Shown piece by piece: positions 1 through 9,052 of a DNA stretch of 64,000 bases. The notes beneath the pieces were generated by a model. It was not told the origin of the DNA. It was given only the letters and a program-made list of their open reading frames with translations, and ran no database searches. A program made the translations under genes and the position numbers. The stretch is from positions 106,013-170,012 of the forward strand of contig JAMPAT010000004.1 in assembly GCA_023667095.1 (NCBI GenBank), in the 5' to 3' direction. The first letter of the stretch is position 1. Each line of letters starts with the position of its first letter. Source of the stretch: Bacteroidales bacterium. Its GTDB lineage: Bacteria > Bacteroidota > Bacteroidia > Bacteroidales > UBA932.

Positions 1-2272
1 CATACGAAGACAGCCATTTTTCCATGAGTATGATGGAGATAGGCGTGCCTATGGCTGATGCTGCGAGAGCCAGTTTCAACTGCCCGGCTGTCATGGCCAG
101 GTACAGTCTGCCGTTGCCGGCACCGAGAATCTTGCGTATTGCTACTTCCTTCTTTATTGACATTGTGGAAAAGAATGTCATTGCCCAAAGTCCAAGGCTT
201 GCAACAAAGACAGCAAGTATGGCTGCCCAAGAGAACACGGTTCCGAAATTCCTGTCAGCTTGATATATGGTATTGTGCAATTCCTTTAGAGAGAAATATG
301 AATATATTGATTCCTGGAAATACCTGTTGTATATTTCCCCGACAATGGCAATGGACTGCGGATTTACATTATTGGCCATGCGTATGGAGATGTATGGAGT
401 ATGTATGAAAGATATCCTGTCCTTAAGGAAAAAGATTATAGGCTTGTATCCGGTTTCAAGCGATTGCTGGTGGTAATTCCTGACAACACCGACAATTTCC
501 AATGTGGTCTCGAGGACTTCGGTCCGGACAAGTTTTCCCAATGCGGATTCTGCAGAACTATATCCGAGAATATCAGCAGTTTCCTCATTAATGATTATCT
601 TGTCTATCTCACTGTCTGGTGAAGAATCTGAAAAATATCTTCCGCATACCAGTTCTGGCCGATATGTCTGCATGTATTGTTCATCGACAGGGAACATCTG
701 TATAAGGCACCTTTGGGAACTGTCTCCCATATATGGCTGATTCATAAACCAGTTTGCTACTTCAGTCCCAGGTACGGCCCCTGAAATGGTGACATTCTCT
801 ACGTTTGCCAGCTGCTTGAGTTCAGTGATGAAGCTTTCGATATGGATATCCATGTCCTTTGTGAGTGACGGATATTTGACTATAAGCATCTTGCCGTCAA
901 CTTCTGACGATGTCTCTTCCTGCATATATCTGACTTGCCGGAATACTGTAAAGGTCCCTGATATAAGTATGAATGATATTATGAACTGTGACAATGTCAA
1001 TGCTTTCCTGACAGTATTTCCGCGTTTGCTATGCAACGGTTTGCCACGCATTGCTTCTGTTGGGTTGATACCTGAAATTGAAAGTGCCGGATATAGGCCA
1101 GTTACAAATGTTCCGATAAGCGTAATTGAGGCTACTATTGCCCAAAATGCAGGTTTATGGAAAAATTCTGACCAGAAATCATGTCCGATATGGCGTATCA
1201 GGAAATACAGGATTACGCGAATCCATATAAAGGCTATCAATGCTGAAATTATATTTATGATTCCTGACTCGGCCAGCCCTTTGACGACAATGGTTTCTCT
1301 TGATTCCCCGAGTACTTTTCTCAGGCATAGTTCCTGTCCACGTTCAAGGAATTTCGCCTTTGTCAGATTGAGTGAATTTGCCCATCCTGTTATAAGGATT
1401 GTCATAGACATTATTATGAGGATATATACTGCTGTACGGCTGCCTTTCTTTTCTTTCTCGTAGGCTTTTTGTGGTGTCAGATGTATTTTTGTAAGAGGAA
1501 TCAGCTCTATGCCCCATGTCTTGTCGCTTAGTGCATCTGTCCTGTATTTATCTGAAATCTTCAAAAACTCCTCCTCCACTTCCTTGGGTGATTTCCCCGG
1601 ATTGAGCTTGACGTAAGTGTAGACTCCATGGATATACCATATGTCCTGCTGCCATTGTGGTATTGTGCTGTAGGACAACAGGAAATCATAATGAAGATGG
1701 GAACGTACAGGCATGTCTTCCATTACTCCTGTGACCTCAAAGTATTGTCTGGAGGAATATGTGCTGAATTCCATTGTCTTGCCGATGGGATCTTCAGCCC
1801 CGAAATACTTTTCTGCAGCTGTCTGTGTTATTACAGCTGTTCCAGGTCTTTCCAATTGTCCGTGCTTTTCTCCATTGATTATCGGAAATTCAAACATTTC
1901 AAGGAATGCCGGTTCTGTGTAGCAATATCTGGATTCAGAGAATATTTTATCCCCATATCTTACAGTCTGTTCCTTGTCTTGTGATGTTACCCTTACATAT
2001 TGCCCGATACCTGGTATTTCATCGAACATGGCTGGACCATGTCCATATGTGGTTGAAGCCCAATTGTCTGTGAGGATGTCCCCTTTGTATAGCCGGCTTT
2101 CTGCACGATATATGTATTCACTTTTATGGAAAGTGTCATAGGTCAGTTCTGACCAGACATAGATAGACAGGATGACGGATACCGCAAGGCAGATAGACAG
2201 TCCAAGAATATTGATTACTGTCAGATATTTCTTGATATACGGGCTTTTATTGCCTTTACTTAATGAACTCAT
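1..2272 (-). CDS. MacB/FtsX-type ABC transporter permease (3' end outside window)
   Basis: Inner-membrane permease of a tripartite exporter. Translating the minus strand from the ATG at 2270-2272 gives an uninterrupted frame of about 757 codons that runs off the left edge. A membrane segment follows the start at about residues 19-39, then a large periplasmic MacB_PCD-type domain. An FtsX-type core follows, with motifs typical of the family such as AKFLERGQELCLRKVLGES and GLYPALSISGINPTEAMRGK. A second periplasmic domain and a second FtsX repeat (KKEVAIRKILGA) lie near the edge. This doubled FtsX layout of about 800 residues is common in Bacteroidota. The gene starts 38 bases after the HlyD-like gene and is the last visible member of the efflux operon. 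The real stop codon is not in the window. Family assignment is firm; the substrate is unknown. Confidence 0.9.
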   Translation of the reverse strand, partial: MSSLSKGNKSPYIKKYLTVINILGLSICLAVSVILSIYVWSELTYDTFHKSEYIYRAESRLYKGDILTDNWASTTYGHGPAMFDEIPGIGQYVRVTSQDKEQTVRYGDKIFSESRYCYTEPAFLEMFEFPIINGEKHGQLERPGTAVITQTAAEKYFGAEDPIGKTMEFSTYSSRQYFEVTGVMEDMPVRSHLHYDFLLSYSTIPQWQQDIWYIHGVYTYVKLNPGKSPKEVEEEFLKISDKYRTDALSDKTWGIELIPLTKIHLTPQKAYEKEKKGSRTAVYILIIMSMTILITGWANSLNLTKAKFLERGQELCLRKVLGESRETIVVKGLAESGIINIISALIAFIWIRVILYFLIRHIGHDFWSEFFHKPAFWAIVASITLIGTFVTGLYPALSISGINPTEAMRGKPLHSKRGNTVRKALTLSQFIISFILISGTFTVFRQVRYMQEETSSEVDGKMLIVKYPSLTKDMDIHIESFITELKQLANVENVTISGAVPGTEVANWFMNQPYMGDSSQRCLIQMFPVDEQYMQTYRPELVCGRYFSDSSPDSEIDKIIINEETADILGYSSAESALGKLVRTEVLETTLEIVGVVRNYHQQSLETGYKPIIFFLKDRISFIHTPYISIRMANNVNPQSIAIVGEIYNRYFQESIYSYFSLKELHNTIYQADRNFGTVFSWAAILAVFVASLGLWAMTFFSTMSIKKEVAIRKILGAGNGRLYLAMTAGQLKLALAASAIGTPISIILMEKWLSSY

Positions 2273-2310
2273 ATGCTTTAGTCTCTTGATGTTGCTGTCC
2301 TTTTGCAGAT

Positions 2311-3570
2311 TTATCTTAAAATAAGTATTTCATTGTCGCCGTATGAGTCGTAACTGGAGACTATTACTTTCTCTCCTTCACTGAGCCCGTCAAGTACTTC
2401 GTAGTATTGAGGATTCTGCCGCCCGATATGTATATTCCGCCTCGTTGCAGTCCTTCCGTCAGCAGAGAGCACGTATATCCATTTCCCTCCGCTCTTCCGG
2501 TAGAAAGTTCCGCGCGGGACAATGATTCCTTCTTCCGGCTGTCCAAGCTGGAGATTGAGGTAATATGTCTGTCCAAATCGTATATTCGCAGGTATGTCTC
2601 TAGAGAATTTGAAGTCTGCCTTGAATTTTCCGTCACGGACTTCCGGATATACTTTGCACAATGTTGCCTTAAATGAAGAATCCTGCCTTTCTATTATTGC
2701 ATCAAGGCCAGGTGTAACCTTGTCTATATAGTGTTCGTCTATCTGTACCTCAATCTTGTAACTCGACATATCGCTTATCTGTCCTATTTTTCTCCCGGCA
2801 GTGATACTTTCACCGAGGACAGCATCCAGCAGCCCAAGCTGCCCGTCTATAGGTGCCTTTATAGTGAGATTATCCTTGCGCTTGCGTATCATCTTCATGT
2901 TCTTCTGCATATTGTCAAGGCTTTCCTCCATCCTTTCTATCTGTACGGAACGGTACAGGCTGTCCTGGATTTCCTTCTCACGCACAAGCCCGAGCTGTTC
3001 CAGGGCAAGTTCATAGTCTTCCTTGGTCTGGAGATATTCCTCATGCGCAATCAGCTGCTCATTGTAGAGGACTTTATTTTGTTCATGGCTCCTTTTCAGC
3101 CTGCGTACATTTACCTGCAGACCGGCACGTGACTGCTTTAATGAAAGCCTGTCCTGTTCCATCTGTATCTGTGTGTTCCTTAGTATATTTTCCTTTTCTG
3201 CCAATTCTGCCTCGGAATTGAGTATCTGAAGGTCAAGATTGTCATTTGAAAGGAGAAGTATCTCATCACCTTTATGGACATGGCTTCCTTCCTCTATCAT
3301 TATTTCCTGCACTATCCCGCCTTCAATCGGACTTATCTGTATGATAGTCAATGGCTGTACCTGGCCATTGAGCCTTATGTAGTCATTGAATTCCCCAAAC
3401 TTTACCTCTGCAATGGAGATGGTGCCCGAATCAACACTCAATGTGCTGGAGCTGTCCTTGAGCATGAACCAGCACATAAGGGCGACTGCAGATGCACCTC
3501 CTATATACGCGAGTGATTTCTTTGTGAATATTGCTTTCCAGCCTTTAGGCTTTTCTATCTGTCTGTCCAT
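2311..3570 (-). CDS. HlyD/MacA-like periplasmic adaptor subunit
   Basis: Membrane fusion protein linking the inner-membrane permease to the TolC-like channel. The 419-residue protein has a short basic N-terminus, one membrane anchor at about residues 20-37, then a barrel/lipoyl segment (GGIVQEIMIEEGSHVHKGDEI) interrupted by a long coiled-coil hairpin at about residues 105-235. The second lipoyl half follows (TIKAPIDGQLGLL), with beta-barrel and membrane-proximal domains at the C-terminus (IIVPRGTFYRKSGGKWIYVL). The domain order and length match MacA/HlyD adaptors. It lies 12 bases downstream of the TolC-like gene and 38 bases upstream of the permease, so the three are almost certainly cotranscribed. 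The cargo cannot be read from sequence. Confidence 0.93.
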   Translation of the reverse strand: MDRQIEKPKGWKAIFTKKSLAYIGGASAVALMCWFMLKDSSSTLSVDSGTISIAEVKFGEFNDYIRLNGQVQPLTIIQISPIEGGIVQEIMIEEGSHVHKGDEILLLSNDNLDLQILNSEAELAEKENILRNTQIQMEQDRLSLKQSRAGLQVNVRRLKRSHEQNKVLYNEQLIAHEEYLQTKEDYELALEQLGLVREKEIQDSLYRSVQIERMEESLDNMQKNMKMIRKRKDNLTIKAPIDGQLGLLDAVLGESITAGRKIGQISDMSSYKIEVQIDEHYIDKVTPGLDAIIERQDSSFKATLCKVYPEVRDGKFKADFKFSRDIPANIRFGQTYYLNLQLGQPEEGIIVPRGTFYRKSGGKWIYVLSADGRTATRRNIHIGRQNPQYYEVLDGLSEGEKVIVSSYDSYGDNEILILR

Positions 3571-3582
3571 GTTCCTTATGTT

Positions 3583-4995
3583 TTATAGCTGCTGTTCTAT
3601 GTATGATGTACCGTTGTAATATTTTACGATGCTGTCTTTCATGCGTAGCTGGAGGAAGCTGTTCAGGAGCTCTGCCTGTGCATTGAGGTAGTTGTCGGAA
3701 GCTGTCCTGAATTCTATAGGGGATATAAGCCCCTGCTCCAGTTTCCTGGAATTGAGATGGAAGGCTTCTTCTTGCGCATCCAGCCGCCTCCCTGCCTGGA
3801 AATAAGCCTTGGCTGCACCGTCACGGTCATTTATTGCCCTTATTACCTCTGCCTCTATCTCCTTGACTGTCTTGTAGTATCCAGCCTGTGCCCTTTCCAT
3901 GTCGTTTTTCCTTTTTCTGATGTTGGCCTGGCGGCTTAACCTTGAATATATCGGTATGTTGAGTGACAGCTGGATATATTCTCCCATATTGGTCCTGAAC
4001 TGGTTGCGGAACGAAGTAGCAATGTGGTCTGGCTCATTTGGGTATGTGTAGTAAGTAGTTGACCATCCTCCATAGAGGCCCAGTGACGGTGCCATCTGCC
4101 ATCTGGCTGTGCTGAGCCTCATCCTTGCCTGTTCGAGTGTGCCTCTGGCAATCGCAGTGGAGGGATGCCGGGTTATTGCATGGCTGATCATTTCAGCTGT
4201 GTCCACGATGTCCTGCATGATCCGGATTTCCGGTGATGTAAACCTGGTATCTATCAAAAGTTCTTCATCCATAGGCCATAGCATCAGCGATTGAAGAGTG
4301 GTCATTGCATCCTTGTAGTTGTTCTGTATATTCACAAGCTGGAATTCCCTGTCTGCGAGATCTGCTTTCATCTGGACTACATCCGCATGGCCTTTCAGCC
4401 CAAGCTCTTCCTGTCTGATTGCAAGCTTCAGTGAATTTTCTGCGGTCTTGACCTGTGAACTCACGTTTTCTATCATCTTTCCATAATACGCTGCATTATA
4501 ATATGCTTCCATCACTGCGAGGCATATCATGTCTTTGGCCAGCTGCTCTTCGCTGAGTCCCAATGCAATTGCTGTCTTTGTGATTTTCATGTTGTTGACC
4601 GCATTGAAACCGTTGAAAAGATCTATCCCTGCGCTGGCGGAATATCCGTTGTGGAATGATGTTACACTCCTGTAGGTGTTTGTCTCCGGGTCAATTGAAC
4701 GTCCGAAATTGGAATATGCGTATGTCTGTCCGCTGATTTCAGGTGTGAATGCGGAGAGAATGGCTGTTCTCCTGTCAACACGTCTGTCGCTGTTGTCGGC
4801 TGCATGGATTGCAATGTCTGGTGAATGCGTGATTGCATATTGCATGCATTCCTTTATTCCCATGATGGGCATTTCTCCTGCTTTGACATTTCTGTTGATA
4901 TTGCTTTGCTGTGCACCTGCCCTGCATACAGATGCCATCACTGCTGAAACAGTGATATAAATGAGTATCTTATGAATAATCATGCTCTTTCCCAT
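3583..4995 (-). CDS. TolC-like outer-membrane efflux protein
   Basis: Outer-membrane/periplasmic channel of the exporter. The 470-residue protein begins with a signal peptide (hydrophobic core at about residues 9-22, cleavage near Ala-Gly-Ala-Gln). It carries two OEP-type repeats, with GIKECMQYAITHSPDIAIHA marking the first, and long helical stretches typical of the TolC barrel. The ATG at 4995 was taken; a second in-frame ATG at 4983 gives the same signal peptide and has a slightly better purine-rich leader. The gene follows the histidine kinase but is separated from it by 182 bases that hold a separate sigma-54-type promoter and two palindromes. It can therefore be transcribed independently of the regulators. 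Confidence 0.92.
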   Translation of the reverse strand: MGKSMIIHKILIYITVSAVMASVCRAGAQQSNINRNVKAGEMPIMGIKECMQYAITHSPDIAIHAADNSDRRVDRRTAILSAFTPEISGQTYAYSNFGRSIDPETNTYRSVTSFHNGYSASAGIDLFNGFNAVNNMKITKTAIALGLSEEQLAKDMICLAVMEAYYNAAYYGKMIENVSSQVKTAENSLKLAIRQEELGLKGHADVVQMKADLADREFQLVNIQNNYKDAMTTLQSLMLWPMDEELLIDTRFTSPEIRIMQDIVDTAEMISHAITRHPSTAIARGTLEQARMRLSTARWQMAPSLGLYGGWSTTYYTYPNEPDHIATSFRNQFRTNMGEYIQLSLNIPIYSRLSRQANIRKRKNDMERAQAGYYKTVKEIEAEVIRAINDRDGAAKAYFQAGRRLDAQEEAFHLNSRKLEQGLISPIEFRTASDNYLNAQAELLNSFLQLRMKDSIVKYYNGTSYIEQQL

Positions 4996-5024
4996 GTGTT
5001 TCTGAAATATCCGGCATAGGAAAA

Positions 5025-5040
5025 AGCTATTAATATGCCA
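5025..5040 (-). promoter_or_regulatory. Sigma-54 (-24/-12) promoter of the TolC-HlyD-permease operon
   Basis: The minus strand reads TGGCATATTAATAGCT: a GG at -24 and GC at -12 separated by exactly 10 bases, close to the TGGCAC-N5-TTGCW consensus. The predicted +1 is near 5014, giving a leader of about 19 bases to the ATG at 4995. An NtrC-family activator is encoded in the same locus and paired palindromes lie upstream, which strongly favours this reading. Confidence 0.72.
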
Positions 5041-5096
5041 TTGGACTCAAAATGTTGCAGGACAGCTTGTTGATTGATGCACTCTGTTTTATGTGA

Positions 5097-5113
5097 TGTA
5101 AAGAACATTTACA
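5097..5113. promoter_or_regulatory. Palindromic activator site TGTAAA-N5-TTTACA (proximal, TolC promoter)
   Basis: Perfect inverted repeat TGTAAA-GAACA-TTTACA, centred at 5105, about 91 bases upstream of the predicted +1 of the sigma-54 promoter at 5025-5040. It matches the element at 8865-8881. Inferred to be bound by the NtrC-like regulator encoded at 6481-7842. Confidence 0.7.
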
Positions 5114-5127
5114 TCTGTAGCTTTTCG

Positions 5128-5144
5128 TGTAAAGTTTTTTTACA
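5128..5144. promoter_or_regulatory. Palindromic activator site TGTAAA-N5-TTTACA (distal, TolC promoter)
   Basis: Perfect inverted repeat TGTAAA-GTTTT-TTTACA, centred at 5136, about 122 bases upstream of the predicted +1. It is 31 bases (about three helical turns) from the proximal copy, which puts both on one face of the DNA, as expected for enhancer sites of an oligomerising NtrC-type activator. Confidence 0.7.
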
Positions 5145-5177
5145 TCTTTTCCCTTATATGTCTGCCTCTGTCGCGAC

Positions 5178-6452
5178 TTACCTGAATGTGAGGACAAAGG
5201 CTGTTGATTTTGAGTCGCTCCTGGAGAGACGTAGACTTCCGTTATGCAGACGCATTATCTGTCGCGATATGCTGAGGCCGATTCCTGTACCTTCCGGCTT
5301 GGTTGTGTAGAAAGGGACAAAGATTTGCTGCCGGCTTTCATTGCTGATAGGCTGGCCATTGTTGGAGACATATATGTTGACACACTGCATGGAGTCTAGA
5401 CCTGCCGTTATGTTGACTTCTGTTGCACCGGCCTGCAGGGCGTTTACTGCAAGATTTATGAGTATCCTTGAGATCTGGCTGCCGTCTGCATATATAAGGA
5501 CATCTTCTGACAATTCAGCAAATGATGCAGAAGCACCTGCCGAGGAGAACTTCTCCTTTGTGAGTTCAATGATACTGTTCACGATGTCCCTGACAAACAG
5601 GGGCTTTTTGACAGGTGTCGGGATGCGTGTAAGATTCCGGTATGACTCTACAAACCTTATCAGGTTGCGTGAGGAACCTGAAATCGTGTCAAGACCGTTC
5701 TTCAGGTCCTCTAAGCTGATTTCAGGTGTGATGCCATCCTTGGCCACTGGTATATAGCCGGTATTTCCTCCCTGTGAACTTTGTACTATTGCTCCGGAAA
5801 GGGCTTCGCTCAGGGCAGCAACAGGAGTTACTGTATTCATGATTTCATGTGTCAGTACCCTTATGAGCTTTGTCCAGGACTGAACCTCATTCTCCTCTAT
5901 GCTGCCGCTGATGTCGTTGAAAGCCAGTATCTTTACCCTTATACCCCTTATTATGGCTGACGAAGCAGACAATGCAATTGTCTTCTGCTCAAAGTCAGTG
6001 GAGAACTTTACCTCGGCCTCCTCACTGTCATGGATATTTTCAAAGGCTTCTGCCAGTGGCTTGCTGATATTGCGCAGCTGACGTATATTCAAAAGCTGTA
6101 CAGTACCTATTTCTGCGAGAGCCTGTGCATTTGTGTACAGGACCTGTCCAGTGGCGCAGTTGACTGCAACGATTCCAGTCTGGACATTGTCAAGCATTAC
6201 CCCGAAATACCGTTCCTGTTCCTTGATCTCTTCCACCTTTCGGTCATAGAGCCTTTTCATCCTGTTCAGAGTCCGGTTGAACGAACCTCGTATCAGCTGT
6301 TCGTGGAATCTGAAATTAGTCTCACCATCCTCCAGGGCATCCAGCATATATTTGACTTTCTTCTCTGCACGGTGAGTAAATACAATATAGCAGAACCCGG
6401 CAGTAAGGACAACTGCTGCAGAGACAACCGATATTATATATGGTAATGCCAT
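5178..6452 (-). CDS. Sensor histidine kinase, NtrY-like
   Basis: Membrane histidine kinase and probable partner of the adjacent sigma-54 regulator. Of 424 residues, a single N-terminal membrane helix at about 5-25 is followed by a short linker, a PAS-like segment at about 80-180, and the kinase core. The H-box has the phosphoacceptor His202 (LTHEIMNTVTP). The N-box is at about 331-340 (LINLAVNALQ), and the G-box GTGIGLSISRQIM lies near residue 395. No periplasmic sensor domain is present: there is one helix only, so the signal is probably sensed in the membrane or cytoplasm. The gene starts 28 bases after the response regulator, so the two are coexpressed. Confidence 0.92.
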   Translation of the reverse strand: MALPYIISVVSAAVVLTAGFCYIVFTHRAEKKVKYMLDALEDGETNFRFHEQLIRGSFNRTLNRMKRLYDRKVEEIKEQERYFGVMLDNVQTGIVAVNCATGQVLYTNAQALAEIGTVQLLNIRQLRNISKPLAEAFENIHDSEEAEVKFSTDFEQKTIALSASSAIIRGIRVKILAFNDISGSIEENEVQSWTKLIRVLTHEIMNTVTPVAALSEALSGAIVQSSQGGNTGYIPVAKDGITPEISLEDLKNGLDTISGSSRNLIRFVESYRNLTRIPTPVKKPLFVRDIVNSIIELTKEKFSSAGASASFAELSEDVLIYADGSQISRILINLAVNALQAGATEVNITAGLDSMQCVNIYVSNNGQPISNESRQQIFVPFYTTKPEGTGIGLSISRQIMRLHNGSLRLSRSDSKSTAFVLTFR

Positions 6453-6480
6453 GTGTGTATTCTTGTGTATGGCCTGCCGG

Positions 6481-7842
6481 CTATATATTATATTTTTTCA
6501 GTTTGCTGTACAGGGTTGGACGGCTGATGTCCAATGCCTTTGCAACGAGAGTCAGATTGTCTCCATATCTACCCATTGCAGCTCTTATAGCGCGTACCTC
6601 TGCAGCCTCCAGGGATTCGCCCCCGTCTTCTACCATGTCTGATGCAGTGCGCCGTGACATGATTTCAGCTGGATTTATGTCAAGGTCATCCCGTTCCAGC
6701 ATATCCTTGTCGGACATTATGACGGCCCTTTCCACCGTGTTCTGCAGCTCCCTTATGTTCCCTGGCCAGGAACAGGATGCCAGGAGGGCGGCAGCCTCAG
6801 CTGTCACTCCTTTGACATTGCGCCTGTATTTCACTGAATATTTCCTTATGAATATTTCGGTAAGGGTACATATTTCATCATGACGTTCCCTCAGTGGGGG
6901 CAATTTTATTGAGACCGTGTTCAGTCTATAGAAAAGGTCCTCCCTGAACAGGCCTTCTGCTACCATCTTTTCCAGGTTCATATTGGTTGCGCATACAAGC
7001 CGTATGTCGACCTTGCGTGCCTTTGTCTCGCCGATCCTGGTCACAGTCCTGCCCTGCAGGACACGGAGCAGCTTTGCCTGGAGGTGCAGCGGTATGTTCC
7101 CTATTTCGTCAAGGAAAAGGGTGCTTCCGTCCGCTGCCTCAAATTTTCCTGCCTTGTCGGTATGGGCGTCTGTAAATGCCCCTTTGGCATATCCGAAAAG
7201 CTCGCTTTCGAACAGGGACTCAGGTATCGCACCGGCATCTACGCTTACCATTTCTTTTCCGCTTCTGGCGGATAGACGGTGTATCTCCCTGGCCATGACA
7301 TCTTTGCCAGTTCCATTCTCTCCTGTGATAAGGACACTGGCATCTGTATCCGCGATTTTTCGTATGGTTTTTCTTATAGCCAGCATAGCTTCGCTTTGCC
7401 CCCATACCATTTCTTCTGCAGATTCTGCCTTGGCCGTTTTTGTTGGCTGTTTGCAGGAGACTTCTATGGCTGATTTCAGTGTAGATATAAGCCTGTCATT
7501 CTCCCATGGCTTTACTATGAAGTCGAATGCTCCACGCTTCATTCCTTCTACTGCCAGGGATATGTCTGCATAGGCAGTGAACAGCACTACCTGTATCCCG
7601 GGGAAAAGCATCCTTAGTTCGCAGAGCCAGTAAAGCCCTTCATTGCCGGTATTGGTGCCGGTATGGAAATTCATGTCAAGCAGGATTGCATCCGGCTTGA
7701 ATGTGGCGACCTTGGTCATAAGGACGTTAGGGGAGGGAATTATCTCCACTTCCGCAAAATGCATCGGAAGCAGTATCTTCAGTGTGGATCTGATTCCTGC
7801 GTTGTCGTCTACCACGAGTATTTTCCCTGTCTTTTTCATCAT
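6481..7842 (-). CDS. Sigma-54-dependent NtrC-family response regulator
   Basis: Transcription activator that remodels sigma-54 polymerase. Of 453 residues: a receiver domain at 1-120 with acidic pair Asp12/Asp13 and phosphoacceptor Asp56 (LLDMNF); an AAA+ domain at about 145-380 with Walker A GENGTGKD (174-181) and the sigma-54 contact loop as GAFTDA (221-226; classical form GAFTGA); a Fis-type helix-turn-helix at the C-terminus (NLTLVAKALDISRPTLYSKL). It lies between the ABC ATPase (125-base gap) and its kinase (28-base gap). Two sigma-54 promoters with paired palindromes in this locus are the obvious targets, making the system self-regulating. Confidence 0.95.
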   Translation of the reverse strand: MMKKTGKILVVDDNAGIRSTLKILLPMHFAEVEIIPSPNVLMTKVATFKPDAILLDMNFHTGTNTGNEGLYWLCELRMLFPGIQVVLFTAYADISLAVEGMKRGAFDFIVKPWENDRLISTLKSAIEVSCKQPTKTAKAESAEEMVWGQSEAMLAIRKTIRKIADTDASVLITGENGTGKDVMAREIHRLSARSGKEMVSVDAGAIPESLFESELFGYAKGAFTDAHTDKAGKFEAADGSTLFLDEIGNIPLHLQAKLLRVLQGRTVTRIGETKARKVDIRLVCATNMNLEKMVAEGLFREDLFYRLNTVSIKLPPLRERHDEICTLTEIFIRKYSVKYRRNVKGVTAEAAALLASCSWPGNIRELQNTVERAVIMSDKDMLERDDLDINPAEIMSRRTASDMVEDGGESLEAAEVRAIRAAMGRYGDNLTLVAKALDISRPTLYSKLKKYNI

Positions 7843-7967
7843 CTGCTTTTAAGTTCAGCACTGCAAAAATACTGAGAATCTGTAAATAATCCTTATCAAG
7901 GTTCCCTGAAATCAAGGAACTGTCGTGAACTGACTTTTGGCATAGATTATATCTGAAGGCTGTCAGG

Positions 7968-8648
7968 CTAAAGTTCAGTCTTGACATCTGTGACGATATG
8001 CCCGTCGAAGAGGTCTATTACCCTCTGTGCCACTGACGCATCCCTCCTGGAGTGGGTAACCATTACTATTGTCGTCCCTTCTGCATTGAGTTCTGAGAGC
8101 AGGTCCATGACTTCCTTTCCGTTTCTTGAGTCAAGGTTGCCTGTCGGTTCATCGGCGAGTATCAAACTTGGCCCAGCTACGACAGCACGTGCAATTGCAA
8201 CCCTCTGCTGCTGCCCTCCTGACAGCTGTTGAGGGAAATGCTTTGCCCTGTGGAATATGTTCATCCGCTTCATTATTGCATTGACTTTTCCTTTCCTTTC
8301 GGAAGCAGGGATATTGAGATACCTTAAGGGGAGCTCGATGTTGTCATATACATTAAGTTCATCTATGAGGTTGAAGCTCTGGAACACGAATCCGATGTTT
8401 CCCTTGCGTAACTTTGTGCGCTCCCTTTCCTTGAGGCTGCCGATCTCTGCGCCGAGGAACATATAGCTTCCAGATGTTGGATTGTCCAGGAGTCCGAGGA
8501 TATTCAGCAAGGTGGACTTGCCGCATCCGGACGGACCCATTATCGCAACGAATTCCCCCTCCTTTATTTCAAAGGAAATCCTGTCAAGGGCAGTTGTCTC
8601 GATCTCTTCTGTCCTGAATACTTTTGAAAGGTCTGTTACTTTAATCAT
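7968..8648 (-). CDS. MacB/LolD-type ABC transporter ATP-binding protein
   Basis: Cytoplasmic ATPase that energises the exporter. At 226 residues it is the usual length for a stand-alone MacB/LolD-type subunit. Walker A is GPSGCGKST at 38-46, the signature LSGGQQQR starts at about 142, Walker B is LILADEP at about 162-168, and the switch His lies in MVTHSRR. It is the first gene of the locus, in front of the response regulator and 4 kb away from its likely permease partner. A sigma-54-type promoter and paired palindromes precede it, with a leader of about 135 bases. Confidence 0.93.
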   Translation of the reverse strand: MIKVTDLSKVFRTEEIETTALDRISFEIKEGEFVAIMGPSGCGKSTLLNILGLLDNPTSGSYMFLGAEIGSLKERERTKLRKGNIGFVFQSFNLIDELNVYDNIELPLRYLNIPASERKGKVNAIMKRMNIFHRAKHFPQQLSGGQQQRVAIARAVVAGPSLILADEPTGNLDSRNGKEVMDLLSELNAEGTTIVMVTHSRRDASVAQRVIDLFDGHIVTDVKTEL

Positions 8649-8793
8649 AGTTCAGTTATTTTATCATTATTATGCTTTCAGGACATCTGCATTATTGCAG
8701 CTTCCTGCCGTTTGAGGCAGACGGCAAGTGCAACGTATTGCATCGTTTGAAGTACAGAAGTCCGGGTGCATCCCATGGACATTCCAGAATAGG

Positions 8794-8809
8794 AGCGAAA
8801 CTTGTACCA
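8794..8809 (-). promoter_or_regulatory. Sigma-54 (-24/-12) promoter of the ABC ATPase and two-component genes
   Basis: The minus strand reads TGGTACAAGTTTCGCT, with GG and GC exactly 10 bases apart. Predicted +1 is at about 8783. It is slightly weaker than the 5025 promoter (T for C in -24, C for T in -12), but the palindromes lie at the same distances upstream, which supports it. Confidence 0.65.
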
Positions 8810-8864
8810 TTGAACTTATGTCATTGATATGTCCGGATTTATATTTTTGTGTTTTAGGCTCTTA

Positions 8865-8881
8865 TGTAAAATTACTTTACA
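8865..8881. promoter_or_regulatory. Palindromic activator site TGTAAA-N5-TTTACA (proximal, ABC promoter)
   Basis: Perfect inverted repeat TGTAAA-ATTAC-TTTACA, centred at 8873, about 90 bases upstream of the predicted +1 of the 8794-8809 promoter. It is the counterpart of the 5097-5113 site. Confidence 0.7.
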
Positions 8882-8896
8882 GCTTTGAGCCGCTGG

Positions 8897-8913
8897 TGTA
8901 AAGAATTTTTACA
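8897..8913. promoter_or_regulatory. Palindromic activator site TGTAAA-N5-TTTACA (distal, ABC promoter)
   Basis: Perfect inverted repeat TGTAAA-GAATT-TTTACA, centred at 8905, about 122 bases upstream of the predicted +1 and 32 bases from its neighbour. Same layout as at the TolC promoter. Confidence 0.7.
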
Positions 8914-9052
8914 TTTTACGGGCAATGGTTGCGCATTGAATCCAGGTCATATCAGCAGCGGACATAGATATACAGGACATCATTTTGGCAATTTAAGCGA
9001 TTATTTGTAATTTGGCGCGCTTATTTTGAAGAGCCATAAAACAGATTAGGAC

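Larger units (their letters stand above)
8649..9052. other. 404-base intergenic region: control region of the efflux locus
   Basis: Lies between the divergently transcribed ABC ATPase and the secreted GH2-like protein. It contains a -24/-12 promoter reading toward the ATPase (8794-8809) and two TGTAAA-N5-TTTACA palindromes. No open frame with a coding look was found. No convincing TAnnTTTG promoter for the rightward gene was seen, so the palindromes could also act on that gene. Confidence 0.6.

Noticed and set aside
786..1463. 225-codon plus-strand frame
   Set aside because: Antisense shadow of the ABC permease, whose minus-strand frame is continuous and shows family motifs.
8697..8709. Alternative -24/-12 candidate upstream of the ABC ATPase (CGGCAGGAAGCTGC)
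   Set aside because: GG to GC spacing is 9, not 10 bases; the 8794-8809 site has the right spacing and the same distance to the palindromes as the other promoter.
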